Source of the DNA: a bacterium
GTDB lineage: Bacteria > Myxococcota_A > Bradymonadia > UBA7976 > UBA1532
Assembly (NCBI GenBank): GCA_030426085.1
Contig: JAUHYW010000005.1
Span: 1 to 64,000 of the forward strand
DNA length: 64,000 nt
Direction of reading: 5' to 3'
The notes beneath the pieces are model-generated. The model was not told where the DNA came from and did no database searches. It saw only the letters and a program-made list of their open reading frames with translations. The position numbers and the translations under genes are program-made. Numbering within the stretch: the stretch's first letter is position 1; every line of letters starts with the position of its first letter. Positions 35,801 to 43,367 of the stretch are shown one piece after another.

Positions 35801-37034
35801 GCTCGACCCGGGCTTCGTCGGCCGCTTCGTCGACCTGACGGTGCACGACCGCACGGCCTGGATCTCGGCCTACGCCGAGGACTACGGCGACCTGGTGGTG
35901 GCCCGCTACGACGAGGTCGCCGGCTGGGTGTGGCAGTGGGTCGACGGGGTGCCCGAGGGCGAGATCGAGGGCGCGCCGAGCGGCCCCCGGGGCGGGGTCG
36001 AGGCCGACGGGCCGGACGTCGGGCAGTACACCTCGATCGCCGCGGCGGCCGACGGCGCGCTGCACATCGCCTACCGCGACGTCGACAACGCGGCGCTCAA
36101 GTACGCCCACGGCGCGCCCCGGGGCGACGGGACCCACGACTGGACCACGATCACCGTCGACGCCGACGACGCCGGCCGGTGGGCCTCGCTGTCGCTGGGC
36201 CCCGACGGGGTCCCGGCGATCGCCTACCGGGTGGGCAGCGTCGCCGAGGGCGAGGGCTTCGTCTCCCAGTTGCGGGTGCGGGTGGCCGCCGGGGCCGCGC
36301 CGACCGATCCGGCCGACTGGGGCGAGCCGTACGTGGTGCAGACCCGGGCCCTGCCCCAGCAGGACCCGGAGACGGGCAGCTACCCCGAGGGCACCGGGCT
36401 GTTCAACAGCCTGACCCGGGGCCCCGACGGGCGGCTGCAGCTCGCGTGGTACGACCGCACCGAGGGCCGCCTGTGGTGGTCGACGCTGATGGACGCCGGC
36501 TGGTCGGCCCCCGAGATGCTCGCCGGCTGGGGCCACCCCGACCCCGACCGCGACGGCGACATGGGGGCCAACGTGGACCTCTTCGTCGACGGCGAGGGCA
36601 ACCCCCACCTGTGCTACCAGGACGGCATGACCGACTCGCTGCGCTACCTCGCGCCGACCCTCGACCGGGACGAGTGGGTCGACGACGGGGTCTGGCTCGA
36701 CGTCGGCGGGCGGGGCTACGCGGTGCACGTGGTCGGCGACGACTGCAACGTGCGGCTCGACGGGGCCGGCGAGCCGGTGATCGTATTCCAGGACGCGACG
36801 CTGCAAGCGCTGCTGATGCGCCGCCGCACGCGCCCGGTCGACGACCCGATGGTGGAGAGCCCGTGGAGCCGGCGGGAGGTCCTGCGGGGCGACGAGGCGG
36901 ACTACGCCGGGGCCCACGGCTTCTACGCCAGCGCGGCGGTGGTCGACGGCGAGCTGTGGGTGGTGCACTACGTGTACAACAATCAGGTCAGCCCCGCCGT
37001 GCGCCGCATCGAGCTGGTGGTCGAGCCGCTCTGA
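32802..37034 (+). CDS. Giant secreted protein: MYXO-CTERM-like half fused in frame to a lipoprotein half
   Basis: 1410 residues. The first half opens with a lipoprotein signal (LLLSLLTACGQ) and has long beta-rich and amphipathic segments (for example IDGVINFPFIGDLILDALQG) resembling lipid-binding tubular folds, a Cys module (CRTCEMDQACAVSPGAACVE), then Ig-like strands near 640-790. Residues 808-840 form a MYXO-CTERM-like anchor: GCGGC, a Leu/Gly membrane helix starting WWLLGG, then RRGARR. It should end there. Instead, reading continues through VSPVLIAGLVLVVGGLLIGC, a perfect second lipoprotein signal with Cys at residue 863. After it come EGF-like Cys clusters and a repeat-rich beta-propeller-like domain (LHIAYRDVDNAALKYAHG, PAIAYRVG, LQLAWYDRTEG). 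A seven-T run lies inside the helix (see separate entry). No ATG, GTG or TTG is available to start the second half alone. Confidence 0.85.
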   Translation: MRTEMPLWRHGLRGVLLLSLLTACGQTNGCAGCDEQGAAPPFPGKDKVHSAVQVRVSRGGVEFLEQNLEPLLAEALPDNGLSVCLPGDGGDIIGLVEWGYCQDEMCPEGGAGCNLDIAIGEVDLEARPPNEIRASVTFGDLSARIPIQADPVVDCALTIDGAGFTVGLPLILSAPEPTRELTFAIAGAPEYQLSALDIGLSNDGGFLGFLCGAIDGVINFPFIGDLILDALQGVVDGLLVDQISGLFEGFTCRTCEMDQACAVSPGAACVEGVCRNPDESCVPASLGVEGLLDVGSLLSGFSPGLEASVAYHAVPGSYVAVENGGISLGMISGAISDRSRCVPAIPQPEVYEPLRTDLMRGNIDLNENPFAVGIGVTEEIVGHFMWAAFNSGALCLEITTDAVEQLNVGTLSIALPGLGDLARNRSAPIGITMSPQQLPRVRIGANTFEDDDEGNRELADPLLTIELDELWLDFHVFMDDRWVRIFSLHTDVSIPFGLEFDPDNGLIPVLGDIASGIGNLRAENGEVMVDDPAFLAGLLPVILNAFVGDLASGLAEPIELPDIMGFQLDLQDGAVTGIEDNTMLAIFAGLRAAPAPEEMVMVRLPVDTAVEVLEVGIPPTEAFAIRDADSWRAPFVRLGLDAWQPGLDDAPMEFSWKVDNGSWTAFSPAREVTVRHPMFALQAKHTIQVRARRVDDYRTLDPSPAAVEVVIDSVAPTLEVRPDGDRWRLVADDRVSGPEGLRFEARWDEGPWTELDEPAVHVDGATKSVEVRAVDEAGNATEARIGVSQKALIGRPDPSAPISADGGCGGCAVGGEPSGADAPWWLLGGLLLFFGVGRRGARRVSPVLIAGLVLVVGGLLIGCDDEAASKPEPQADMGGTPPPECTADDGCPDGEICRDGACVALTCADDPAVCDALDCGNRGSTCNAGTCECLPFCPEGCADGAFCCEARNACEMPPAATCAAAECPPGFATAVVDEGTVDGATCERVDVACDCVELDPLDPGFVGRFVDLTVHDRTAWISAYAEDYGDLVVARYDEVAGWVWQWVDGVPEGEIEGAPSGPRGGVEADGPDVGQYTSIAAAADGALHIAYRDVDNAALKYAHGAPRGDGTHDWTTITVDADDAGRWASLSLGPDGVPAIAYRVGSVAEGEGFVSQLRVRVAAGAAPTDPADWGEPYVVQTRALPQQDPETGSYPEGTGLFNSLTRGPDGRLQLAWYDRTEGRLWWSTLMDAGWSAPEMLAGWGHPDPDRDGDMGANVDLFVDGEGNPHLCYQDGMTDSLRYLAPTLDRDEWVDDGVWLDVGGRGYAVHVVGDDCNVRLDGAGEPVIVFQDATLQALLMRRRTRPVDDPMVESPWSRREVLRGDEADYAGAHGFYASAAVVDGELWVVHYVYNNQVSPAVRRIELVVEPL
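35296..35302 (+). other. Seven-T homopolymer at the fusion junction (possible slippage site)
   Basis: The codons CTT-TTT-TTC lie in the MYXO-CTERM-like membrane helix. A one-T gain would give LLLFFRRRPARG and a stop at 35390-35392, a textbook MYXO-CTERM tail. T-runs of this length are exceptional in such GC-rich DNA. Confidence 0.6.
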
Positions 37035-37114
37035 GCCCGCCGCCCCCCCTTGCGCCCCGCGGCGTCGGTCGCGCACACTGCCAGGCCGCAGCCACGGCCG
37101 GAGCCGCGCCCTCG

Positions 37115-38167
37115 ATGCGACCCAGCGACCACCGCCTCGACGCCGCGCTCGCGCAGTACGACCTGCCCCCGGCCGAGGCCACCCCGGTCGTCTCGGGCCT
37201 GATGCACGGCACCTGGAAGGTCGAGGCCGGCGGGCGGCGCTACGCCTTCCAGCGGCTGCACCACAAGCTGGCCACCCCCGAGATCGTCGACGATTACGTG
37301 GCGGTCACCGGCCACCTCGCCGCCAAGGGGGTGCCGGCGCCCGAGCTGGTCCCGACCGCCGCCGGGTCGCCGGTGGCGACGGTCGACGGGACGTGGTGGC
37401 GGCTGTCGACGTGGCTCGACGGCGACACCCGGATGAAGGTGACCACCGCCGCCGAGGCCTACGCCGGGGCCCGCATGCTGGGGCGGTTCCACCGGGCGAT
37501 GGCCGACATCGAGCACACCTTCGGCTCTCAGCACCCGCTGCACGACACCCGGGGGCACCTCGCCCGGCTCGAGGCGGCGGCGGCCGATCCGGCGCACGCC
37601 GCGGCCCTCGAGACCATCGCCCCCCAGGTCGAGCGCATCCGGGCGCTGCTGCCGCCCCTCATCCTGCCCGAGACGCTGCCCCGGCGGGTGGTGCACGGCG
37701 ACCCCAAGATCAGCAACGTGCTGTTCGCCGCCGACGCCGATCCGCCCCGGGCGGTGGGCATGATCGACCTCGACACCTGCAACCGGCACACGGTGCTGGT
37801 CGACCTCGGCGACGCGGTGCGCTCGTGGTGCCGGGACGGCGGCGAGGACGAGGAGGAGCGGTTCCACATCGACCGCTTCGAGGCGATCCTGGCGGGCTAC
37901 GCCGAGACCGGGCCCCCGCTGACCGCGGCCGAGGTGGCGCTGCTGCCGGGGGCCGGGCGCCTGATCACGCTCGAGCTGGCCTCCCGCTTCGCCCGGGATG
38001 TGCTGGAGGACGAGTACTTCGCCTTCGACGCCACCCGCTACCCCGACCGCCGCAGCCACAACCGGGCCCGGACCCGCAGCATGCTCTTCCTCGCCGCCGA
38101 CATGCACGCCCAGCGGGCGCAGGCCGAGGCGCTGGTGAAGCGCCACCTGGACCCGGACCGACCCTGA
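37115..38167 (+). CDS. APH-fold sugar or small-molecule kinase (N-acetylhexosamine kinase-like)
   Basis: 350 residues. The phosphotransferase (APH/choline kinase) fold is shown by VVHGDPKISNVLF (catalytic HGDxxxxN) and GMIDLDTC (metal-binding Asp), with an N-terminal lobe reading LMHGTWKVEAGGRRYAFQRLHH and LVDLGDAVRSWC. The YAFQRLHHKLATPEIV segment is reminiscent of N-acetylhexosamine 1-kinases (NahK), which phosphorylate GlcNAc or GalNAc at C1. It is cytoplasmic. It lies 28 bases before the BCCT transporter, so a choline-type substrate is a possible alternative. The start at 37115 was taken as the first ATG; no strong SD is seen. Confidence 0.75.
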   Translation: MRPSDHRLDAALAQYDLPPAEATPVVSGLMHGTWKVEAGGRRYAFQRLHHKLATPEIVDDYVAVTGHLAAKGVPAPELVPTAAGSPVATVDGTWWRLSTWLDGDTRMKVTTAAEAYAGARMLGRFHRAMADIEHTFGSQHPLHDTRGHLARLEAAAADPAHAAALETIAPQVERIRALLPPLILPETLPRRVVHGDPKISNVLFAADADPPRAVGMIDLDTCNRHTVLVDLGDAVRSWCRDGGEDEEERFHIDRFEAILAGYAETGPPLTAAEVALLPGAGRLITLELASRFARDVLEDEYFAFDATRYPDRRSHNRARTRSMLFLAADMHAQRAQAEALVKRHLDPDRP

Positions 38168-38195
38168 CCCCCGCCCGACCGAGGAGGCGCCCCGC

Positions 38196-39752
38196 GTGAG
38201 CGACCCCGGCCCCCCGCCGCCCGACCCCGCCCCCGCCGCCCCCGACCGACCGCCCCGCTTCGGCATGTTCCACCTCGCGCTGCTGATCTGCGCGGCGGTG
38301 GGCGCCCTGGGCATCCTGGCCCCCGGCTCGCTGGCGAGCGCGTCGGCGAGCATCACCGACGCGATCTTCGGCGCGCTCGACTGGTACTTCATGCTCGTGG
38401 TGACCGGCTTCTTCCTGCTGAGCCTGTGGCTGGCCTTCGGCCCCTACGGATCGGTGGTGCTGGGCCGGCCGGGGGACGCGCCCGAGTTCTCGATGACCTC
38501 GTGGCTGGCGATGATGTTCGCCGCCGGCATCGGCTCGGGCCTGCTCTTCTGGGGCGTCGCCGAGCCGATGACCCACTTCGCCGACCCCCCGGTCGAGCTG
38601 GCCGACACCCCGGCGAAGGCCCGCCACGCGATGGTGATCACGATCTTCCACTGGGGCATGCACGCCTGGGGCATCTACGCCATCGCGGCGCTGGTGCTGG
38701 CGTGGTTCGGCTTCCGCAAGGGCACCCCCTATCTGCCGGGGGCGCCGCTGCGGGCGGTGTTCCGCGGGCGGTGGGTCGCGCCGGTGGCCGGGCTGGCCGA
38801 TCTGATCGCGGTCATCGCGGTGGCGCTGGGCGTCGCGGGGGCGATCGCGATGGGCACGATGCAGTTCCACAACGGGCTGGCGACGGTGACCGACGTGCCG
38901 CCCGACCCGCTGTGGATCCGGATGCTCATCCTGGGCGCGCTCTTCGCCTGCTACACGATCTCGGCGACGACGAGCCTGGACAAAGGCATCCGCATCCTCA
39001 GCAACGTCAACATGCTGCTGGCCATCGCGCTGTTGATCTTCGCCCTCTCGGTGGGCCCCACCGGCCAGCTCCTGCGGGGCTTCGTCACCGCGCTGGGGGA
39101 CTACATCGCCGCCGCGCCGGCCCTGTCGCTCGACACCTACCCCCACAGCGGCCGCAGCGGCTGGTTCCACGGCTGGACGCTCATCTACTTCATGTGGTGG
39201 ATCGCCTGGGCCCCGTTCGTGGGCATCTTCATCGCCCGCATCAGCCGGGGGCGCACGGTGCGCGAGTTCGCCCTGGGGGTCATCGGGGCCCCGACGCTGT
39301 TCTCGGCGCTGTGGTTCGCCGTCTTCGGCGGCCTGGGGCTCGACGCCGAGCTGGACGGCCCCGGCGGCTTCGCCCGGCTGGTGCAGGAGAACGTGGCCAC
39401 CGCCTGCTTCGCGCTCTTCGAGCTGCTGCCGCTGGGGCCGGTGCTGACCACCATCGCCATCAGCCTGCTGTTCGTCTTCCTGGTGACCAGCGCCGACTCG
39501 GCGACCTACGTGCTGGGCATGCTCACCAGCCAGGGCTCGATGGATCCGCCGGTGCGGCGCAAGCTGGGCTGGGGGGTGAGCCTGGCGGTGCTCGGGGGGG
39601 CCCTGATCATCGCCGAGCGGGTCGACGTGGTGCGGGCGATCGCGATCCTGGGCGCCATCCCGTTCACCCTGGTGATGCTGTTGCAGGTCGTCGCCCTGCT
39701 GCGCTCGATGCGGGCCGAGCTGGGCGACCGGACGAAAGGCGGTGCGCCGTGA
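38196..39752 (+). CDS. BCCT-family betaine/carnitine/choline-type transporter
   Basis: 518 residues with about twelve membrane helices. The family signatures are WLAMMFAAGIGSGLLFWGVAEP in helix 3, GMHAWGIYAIAALVLAWFGF, and the Trp-box helix FMWWIAWAPFVGIFIARISRG. BCCT carriers take up quaternary ammonium solutes, often for osmoprotection, with Na+ or H+. The glycine stretch reads AGIGSG rather than the AGMGIG of BetP. The N-terminus is Pro-rich and short, and there is no long C-terminal osmosensing tail as in BetP. GAGGAGG precedes the GTG at 38196. Its stop overlaps the GTG of the double binding protein (GTGA), an unusual pairing because BCCT carriers do not need binding proteins. Confidence 0.93.
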   Translation: MSDPGPPPPDPAPAAPDRPPRFGMFHLALLICAAVGALGILAPGSLASASASITDAIFGALDWYFMLVVTGFFLLSLWLAFGPYGSVVLGRPGDAPEFSMTSWLAMMFAAGIGSGLLFWGVAEPMTHFADPPVELADTPAKARHAMVITIFHWGMHAWGIYAIAALVLAWFGFRKGTPYLPGAPLRAVFRGRWVAPVAGLADLIAVIAVALGVAGAIAMGTMQFHNGLATVTDVPPDPLWIRMLILGALFACYTISATTSLDKGIRILSNVNMLLAIALLIFALSVGPTGQLLRGFVTALGDYIAAAPALSLDTYPHSGRSGWFHGWTLIYFMWWIAWAPFVGIFIARISRGRTVREFALGVIGAPTLFSALWFAVFGGLGLDAELDGPGGFARLVQENVATACFALFELLPLGPVLTTIAISLLFVFLVTSADSATYVLGMLTSQGSMDPPVRRKLGWGVSLAVLGGALIIAERVDVVRAIAILGAIPFTLVMLLQVVALLRSMRAELGDRTKGGAP

Positions 39753-41569
39753 GGGGCCGGATCGCGGGGGCGCTGGGGCTGGCGCTGGCGCTGGGGGTCG
39801 CCGGGTGCAGCGACCGCCGGGCGCCGGTGCGGATCGGGGTCAAGGACTTCGCCGAGCAGGCCATCCTGGGCGAGGTGCTGGCGACCGTCCTGCGGACGTC
39901 GGGCTTCGCGGTGGGGCGGGTGGTCGAGTGCCGCGACACCTGGGGCTGCCACAAGGCGCTGCGCGAGGGGCACGTCGACGTGCTGGTGGACTACACCGGC
40001 ACCGGGCTCAACTACATCGACGCCCCGCCGGGGCCGGAGACGGTCGAGCGGACCCGAGAACTGTACCGACCCCTGGGCCTGGACTGGCGGGTGCCGCTGG
40101 GCTTCGACAACGGCTACCGGCTGCTGATGCCGGCCGACGAGGCCCCGGCCGGCATCGACGGGCTCTCCGGTGGGTCGCCGCTGCGCTTCGTGGTGCCCCT
40201 GGAGTACCTGCGCCGCCCCCGGGACGGGCTGGCGGCGCTGGTGAGCCGCTACGGGCTGCGGGCCACCGTCGACCCCCTGATCATCGACCCCCCGGGCGAG
40301 CGCTACGAGGCGGTGCGCACCGGCCGGGCCGACGTCGCGGTGGGCTACGCCACCGACGGGGCCATCGCCGAGATGGGCCTGCGCCCGCTGGCCGATCCGG
40401 CGGGCTTCTTCCCGCCCTACGAGGCGGTGATCGTGATCCGGCGGGCGGCCGAGGCGACCCACCCCGGGCTGGGCGAGGCGCTCGACCGGCTGGCGGGGCG
40501 GATCGACACCGCGGCGATGCGCCGGCTCAACGCCCGGGTCCAGGTCGAGGGGCGCGACCCGCAGGCGGTGGCCCGGGGCTTCCTGGTCGACGCCGGGCTG
40601 GTGGATCGCGAGGCGGTGACGGTCGAGACCGGCCCCGAGGTGGTGCTGACCCGGCCCGACGGCGCGGCGCTCGCGGGCCACGTGCCCCGGGCCCGCAAGG
40701 CGCTGCGGGCGGCCTTCCCCGACCGCCCGGTGCGGGTCGAGGGCCACCGGGCGCCCAAGGAGCGGCTGGTCACCGGCGGCGCCCGGGCGGCCATCCTGGG
40801 GGCCGAGCAGCTCTTCCGGTGGAGCGTGCGCCGTCGGCGGTGGGTGGCCGACGAGCGGGTCGAGGCGGTGGCGGTGCTCGGCGAGCGGCGCATGCACCTC
40901 GTGCGGCGGGCGGGCGACGGCGGCGATCCGCTGGGCGGCACGCTGGGCATCGAGCGGGGGGTGGCGGGGCACGCGGCGAAGGCGATGCTCGACGCGGCCG
41001 ACGCCGGGCGCCCCCGGGCCGATGAGCCGGCGGCGCTGCTGGAGTCGGTGCGCGGAGGCGATCTGGACGGGGCCTTGATCTTCGCCGCGCCGGGCGATCC
41101 GACGCTCGCCGCGGCCCTCGGCGCCGGCGGGCTCGCGCTGCGCCCGCTGGCCGGCTGGCTGACCGCCGAGCGGGCCGCGCGGCTGCCCTTCCTGCGCGCG
41201 GCCCGCCTGCCCCCGAACACCTACCCCGGCCAGGGCCCGCCGCTCGAGACCGTCGGGGCCCAGGTGGTGCTGGCCGACGCCGCCCCGGGGGACGCGCTGT
41301 CCCAAGGCGGCGGTCCGGCGGCCGCGCTGCCGGGGGGCGCCGCGCCGCTGACCCCCGATCAGGTCCGCCGGGCGGCCGACGCCCTGGGCATCACCGAGGC
41401 CCCCGACCCGGCCCTGCCCGACGCCGGCCACCGGACCCGCGCCGGCCCACCGCCCGAGGCGTCGTCGTGGCGGGCGGCGCTGGAGGTCGCCCTCAACGGT
41501 CTGATCGTGCTGTTCACCGGCTGGCTGGGCTGGCTGCTCTTCGGGGCCCGGGTGCGGGAGGGCGCCTGA
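39749..41569 (+). CDS. Lipid-anchored double solute-binding protein (OpuAC-type plus TAXI-type) with C-terminal helix
   Basis: 606 residues. The signal carries a lipobox (LGVAGCSD). Residues about 25-290 match glycine-betaine/choline binding proteins (OpuAC/QAT family): VRIGVKDFAEQAILGEVLA, VDVLVDYTGTGLNYI, LGFDNGYRLLM, DVAVGYATDGAI. The next 250 residues look like a TAXI-family TRAP receptor: ARAAILGAEQLFRW, GTLGIERGVAGHAAKAML, LRAARLPPNTYPGQGPPLETVG with its typical PGQ ending. A last hydrophobic helix (LNGLIVLFTGWLGWLLFG) would anchor the C-terminus as well. Its GTG overlaps the BCCT stop. No ABC permease or TRAP membrane genes are nearby, so the BCCT protein is the only candidate partner. 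Confidence 0.75.
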   Translation: MRGRIAGALGLALALGVAGCSDRRAPVRIGVKDFAEQAILGEVLATVLRTSGFAVGRVVECRDTWGCHKALREGHVDVLVDYTGTGLNYIDAPPGPETVERTRELYRPLGLDWRVPLGFDNGYRLLMPADEAPAGIDGLSGGSPLRFVVPLEYLRRPRDGLAALVSRYGLRATVDPLIIDPPGERYEAVRTGRADVAVGYATDGAIAEMGLRPLADPAGFFPPYEAVIVIRRAAEATHPGLGEALDRLAGRIDTAAMRRLNARVQVEGRDPQAVARGFLVDAGLVDREAVTVETGPEVVLTRPDGAALAGHVPRARKALRAAFPDRPVRVEGHRAPKERLVTGGARAAILGAEQLFRWSVRRRRWVADERVEAVAVLGERRMHLVRRAGDGGDPLGGTLGIERGVAGHAAKAMLDAADAGRPRADEPAALLESVRGGDLDGALIFAAPGDPTLAAALGAGGLALRPLAGWLTAERAARLPFLRAARLPPNTYPGQGPPLETVGAQVVLADAAPGDALSQGGGPAAALPGGAAPLTPDQVRRAADALGITEAPDPALPDAGHRTRAGPPPEASSWRAALEVALNGLIVLFTGWLGWLLFGARVREGA

Positions 41570-41636
41570 TCCGGCGCTCGCCTCGGGCCGCCGTGCTGCG
41601 GTATAGCAGGCTGCTGCGAACGGTGAGGAGCCCGCC

Positions 41637-43367
41637 ATGACCCCCGAAGACCTGCCCGACCGGGCCCGGCGGTGGATCGACGCCGACCCCGACCCCGAGA
41701 CCCGCGCCGCTGGCGAGGCGCTGCTGAAGGCCGACGATCGGGCGGCGCTCACGGCGCACTTCGGCGAGCGGCTGACCTTCGGCACCGCCGGCCTGCGGGC
41801 CCCGCTCGGCCCCGGCCCGGGGCGCATGAACCGGGCGACGGTGCGCTGGGCCACCGCCGGCTTCGCCGCCCACCTGTCGGCCGCGGTGCCCGACGCCGCC
41901 GAGCGGGGGGTCGTGGTGGGCTTCGACGGGCGCCACGGGTCGCGGCCGTTCGCCGAGGAGGCGGCCCGGGTCCTGGCCGACGCCGGGCTGCGGGTGATGC
42001 TGTACGACGCGGTGAGCCCGACCCCCCAGGTGGCCCACGCGGTGCGCTGGACCGGCGCCGCCGGCGGGGTGGTGGTCACCGCCAGCCACAACCCGCCCCA
42101 GGACAACGGCTACAAGGTCTTCTGGGCCGACGCGGCCCAGATCGTGCCGCCCCACGACGGGGCGATCAGCGCCGCGATCGACGCGCTCGGCGGCCCGTGG
42201 GCGGTGAAGCCGGCCCCGCTCGACGATCTGCGGGCCAGGGGACGCGTCGGGCCGGTGCCGGCGGCGGCCGAGGCGGCCTATCTCGCCGAGGTCGAGGCCC
42301 TGCGGGTGTGGGGCGGCCCCACCGACCTGCGGGTGGTCTACACCGCGATGCACGGCGTCGCCCGGCGGCTGATCGAGGCGACGCTGAAGCGGGCCGGCTA
42401 CCCCGCCCTGCACGTCGTCGCCGAGCAGGGCGACCCCGACCCCGACTTCCCCACGGTGGCCTTCCCCAACCCCGAGGAGCCCGGCGCGCTCGATCTGGCG
42501 CTGGCGAAGGCGGCGGCGGTCGACGCCGATCTGCTGATCGCCAACGACCCCGACGGCGACCGGCTGGCGGTGGCGGTGCCCGACGGCGCCGGCGGCTGGC
42601 GCCCGCTGAGCGGCAACCAGGTGGGCGTGCTGCTCGCCGACGAGCTGCTGACCCACGGGGCGCAGGGCGCGGGGCGGCTGGTGGCGACGACGATCGTCAG
42701 CACCGGCATGCTGCGCCGGGTCGCCGAGGGCCACGGGGCGGCCTATGTCGAGACGCTGACCGGCTTCAAGTGGATCGCGGCCGAGGCGCTGGCCCACGAC
42801 GCGGGCGGCGGGCGCTTCGTGATGGGCTTCGAGGAGGCCCTGGGCTACAGCGTCGGCCCGGTGGTCCGGGACAAAGACGGCATCTCGGCGGCGCTGGTCT
42901 TCTGCGATCTGGCCGCCCGCTGCAAAGCCGGGGGCATCACCGTGCTCGACCGGCTGGCGGCGCTGTATCGGATCCACGGGCTGCACGCCACCCGCCAGCA
43001 CAGCCTCAAGCGCCCGGGGGCCGAGGGCAAGGCGCAGATCGGGGCGATGATGGCCCGGCTGCGGGCCGATCCGCCGAAGGCGCTCGACGGGGTCCCGGTG
43101 GCCCGGGTGCGCGATCTGCTCGTGGGCGAGGCCCGCGCGGCCGACGGGGCGACGAGCCCCATCGACCTGCCCCGGAGCAACGTCCTGGCCTTCGATCTGG
43201 CCGACGGGGGCCGGGTGCTGGCCCGGCCGTCGGGCACCGAGCCCAAGCTCAAGCTGTACTTCGAGGTGCGCACCCCGCTCACCGGCCCGCTCGCCGCGGC
43301 CGAGGCGGCGGCGGCCGCGCGCCTGGATCGCTTGCAAGCCGAGCTGCTCGGCCGATTGGAGGCCTGA
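41637..43367 (+). CDS. Phosphoglucomutase/phosphomannomutase family phosphohexomutase
   Basis: 576 residues. The enzyme interconverts hexose 1- and 6-phosphates in the cytoplasm. The active-site phosphoserine loop is VVVTASHNPPQDNGYKVFW, the metal-binding loop NDPDGDRLAV, the sugar-binding loop FEEALGYSVG, and the C-terminal phosphate-binding loop RPSGTEPKLKLYFEV. The N-terminus has LTFGTAGLRAPLGPGPGRMNRATV, as in the PGM2-type (phosphopentomutase-like) branch. A TATAGC -10-like hexamer is at 41602 and GAGGAG precedes the ATG. It is translationally coupled (TGATG) to the Cys-rich lipoprotein gene. Confidence 0.95.
   Translation: MTPEDLPDRARRWIDADPDPETRAAGEALLKADDRAALTAHFGERLTFGTAGLRAPLGPGPGRMNRATVRWATAGFAAHLSAAVPDAAERGVVVGFDGRHGSRPFAEEAARVLADAGLRVMLYDAVSPTPQVAHAVRWTGAAGGVVVTASHNPPQDNGYKVFWADAAQIVPPHDGAISAAIDALGGPWAVKPAPLDDLRARGRVGPVPAAAEAAYLAEVEALRVWGGPTDLRVVYTAMHGVARRLIEATLKRAGYPALHVVAEQGDPDPDFPTVAFPNPEEPGALDLALAKAAAVDADLLIANDPDGDRLAVAVPDGAGGWRPLSGNQVGVLLADELLTHGAQGAGRLVATTIVSTGMLRRVAEGHGAAYVETLTGFKWIAAEALAHDAGGGRFVMGFEEALGYSVGPVVRDKDGISAALVFCDLAARCKAGGITVLDRLAALYRIHGLHATRQHSLKRPGAEGKAQIGAMMARLRADPPKALDGVPVARVRDLLVGEARAADGATSPIDLPRSNVLAFDLADGGRVLARPSGTEPKLKLYFEVRTPLTGPLAAAEAAAAARLDRLQAELLGRLEA

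Noticed and set aside
32718-37076. Very long open frame antisense to the giant secreted gene, and similar antisense frames at 56794-59364 and 12479-14431
   Set aside because: Products are Ala/Arg/Gly/Val-rich with no domains; they are by-products of extreme third-position GC bias opposite genes with clear motifs.
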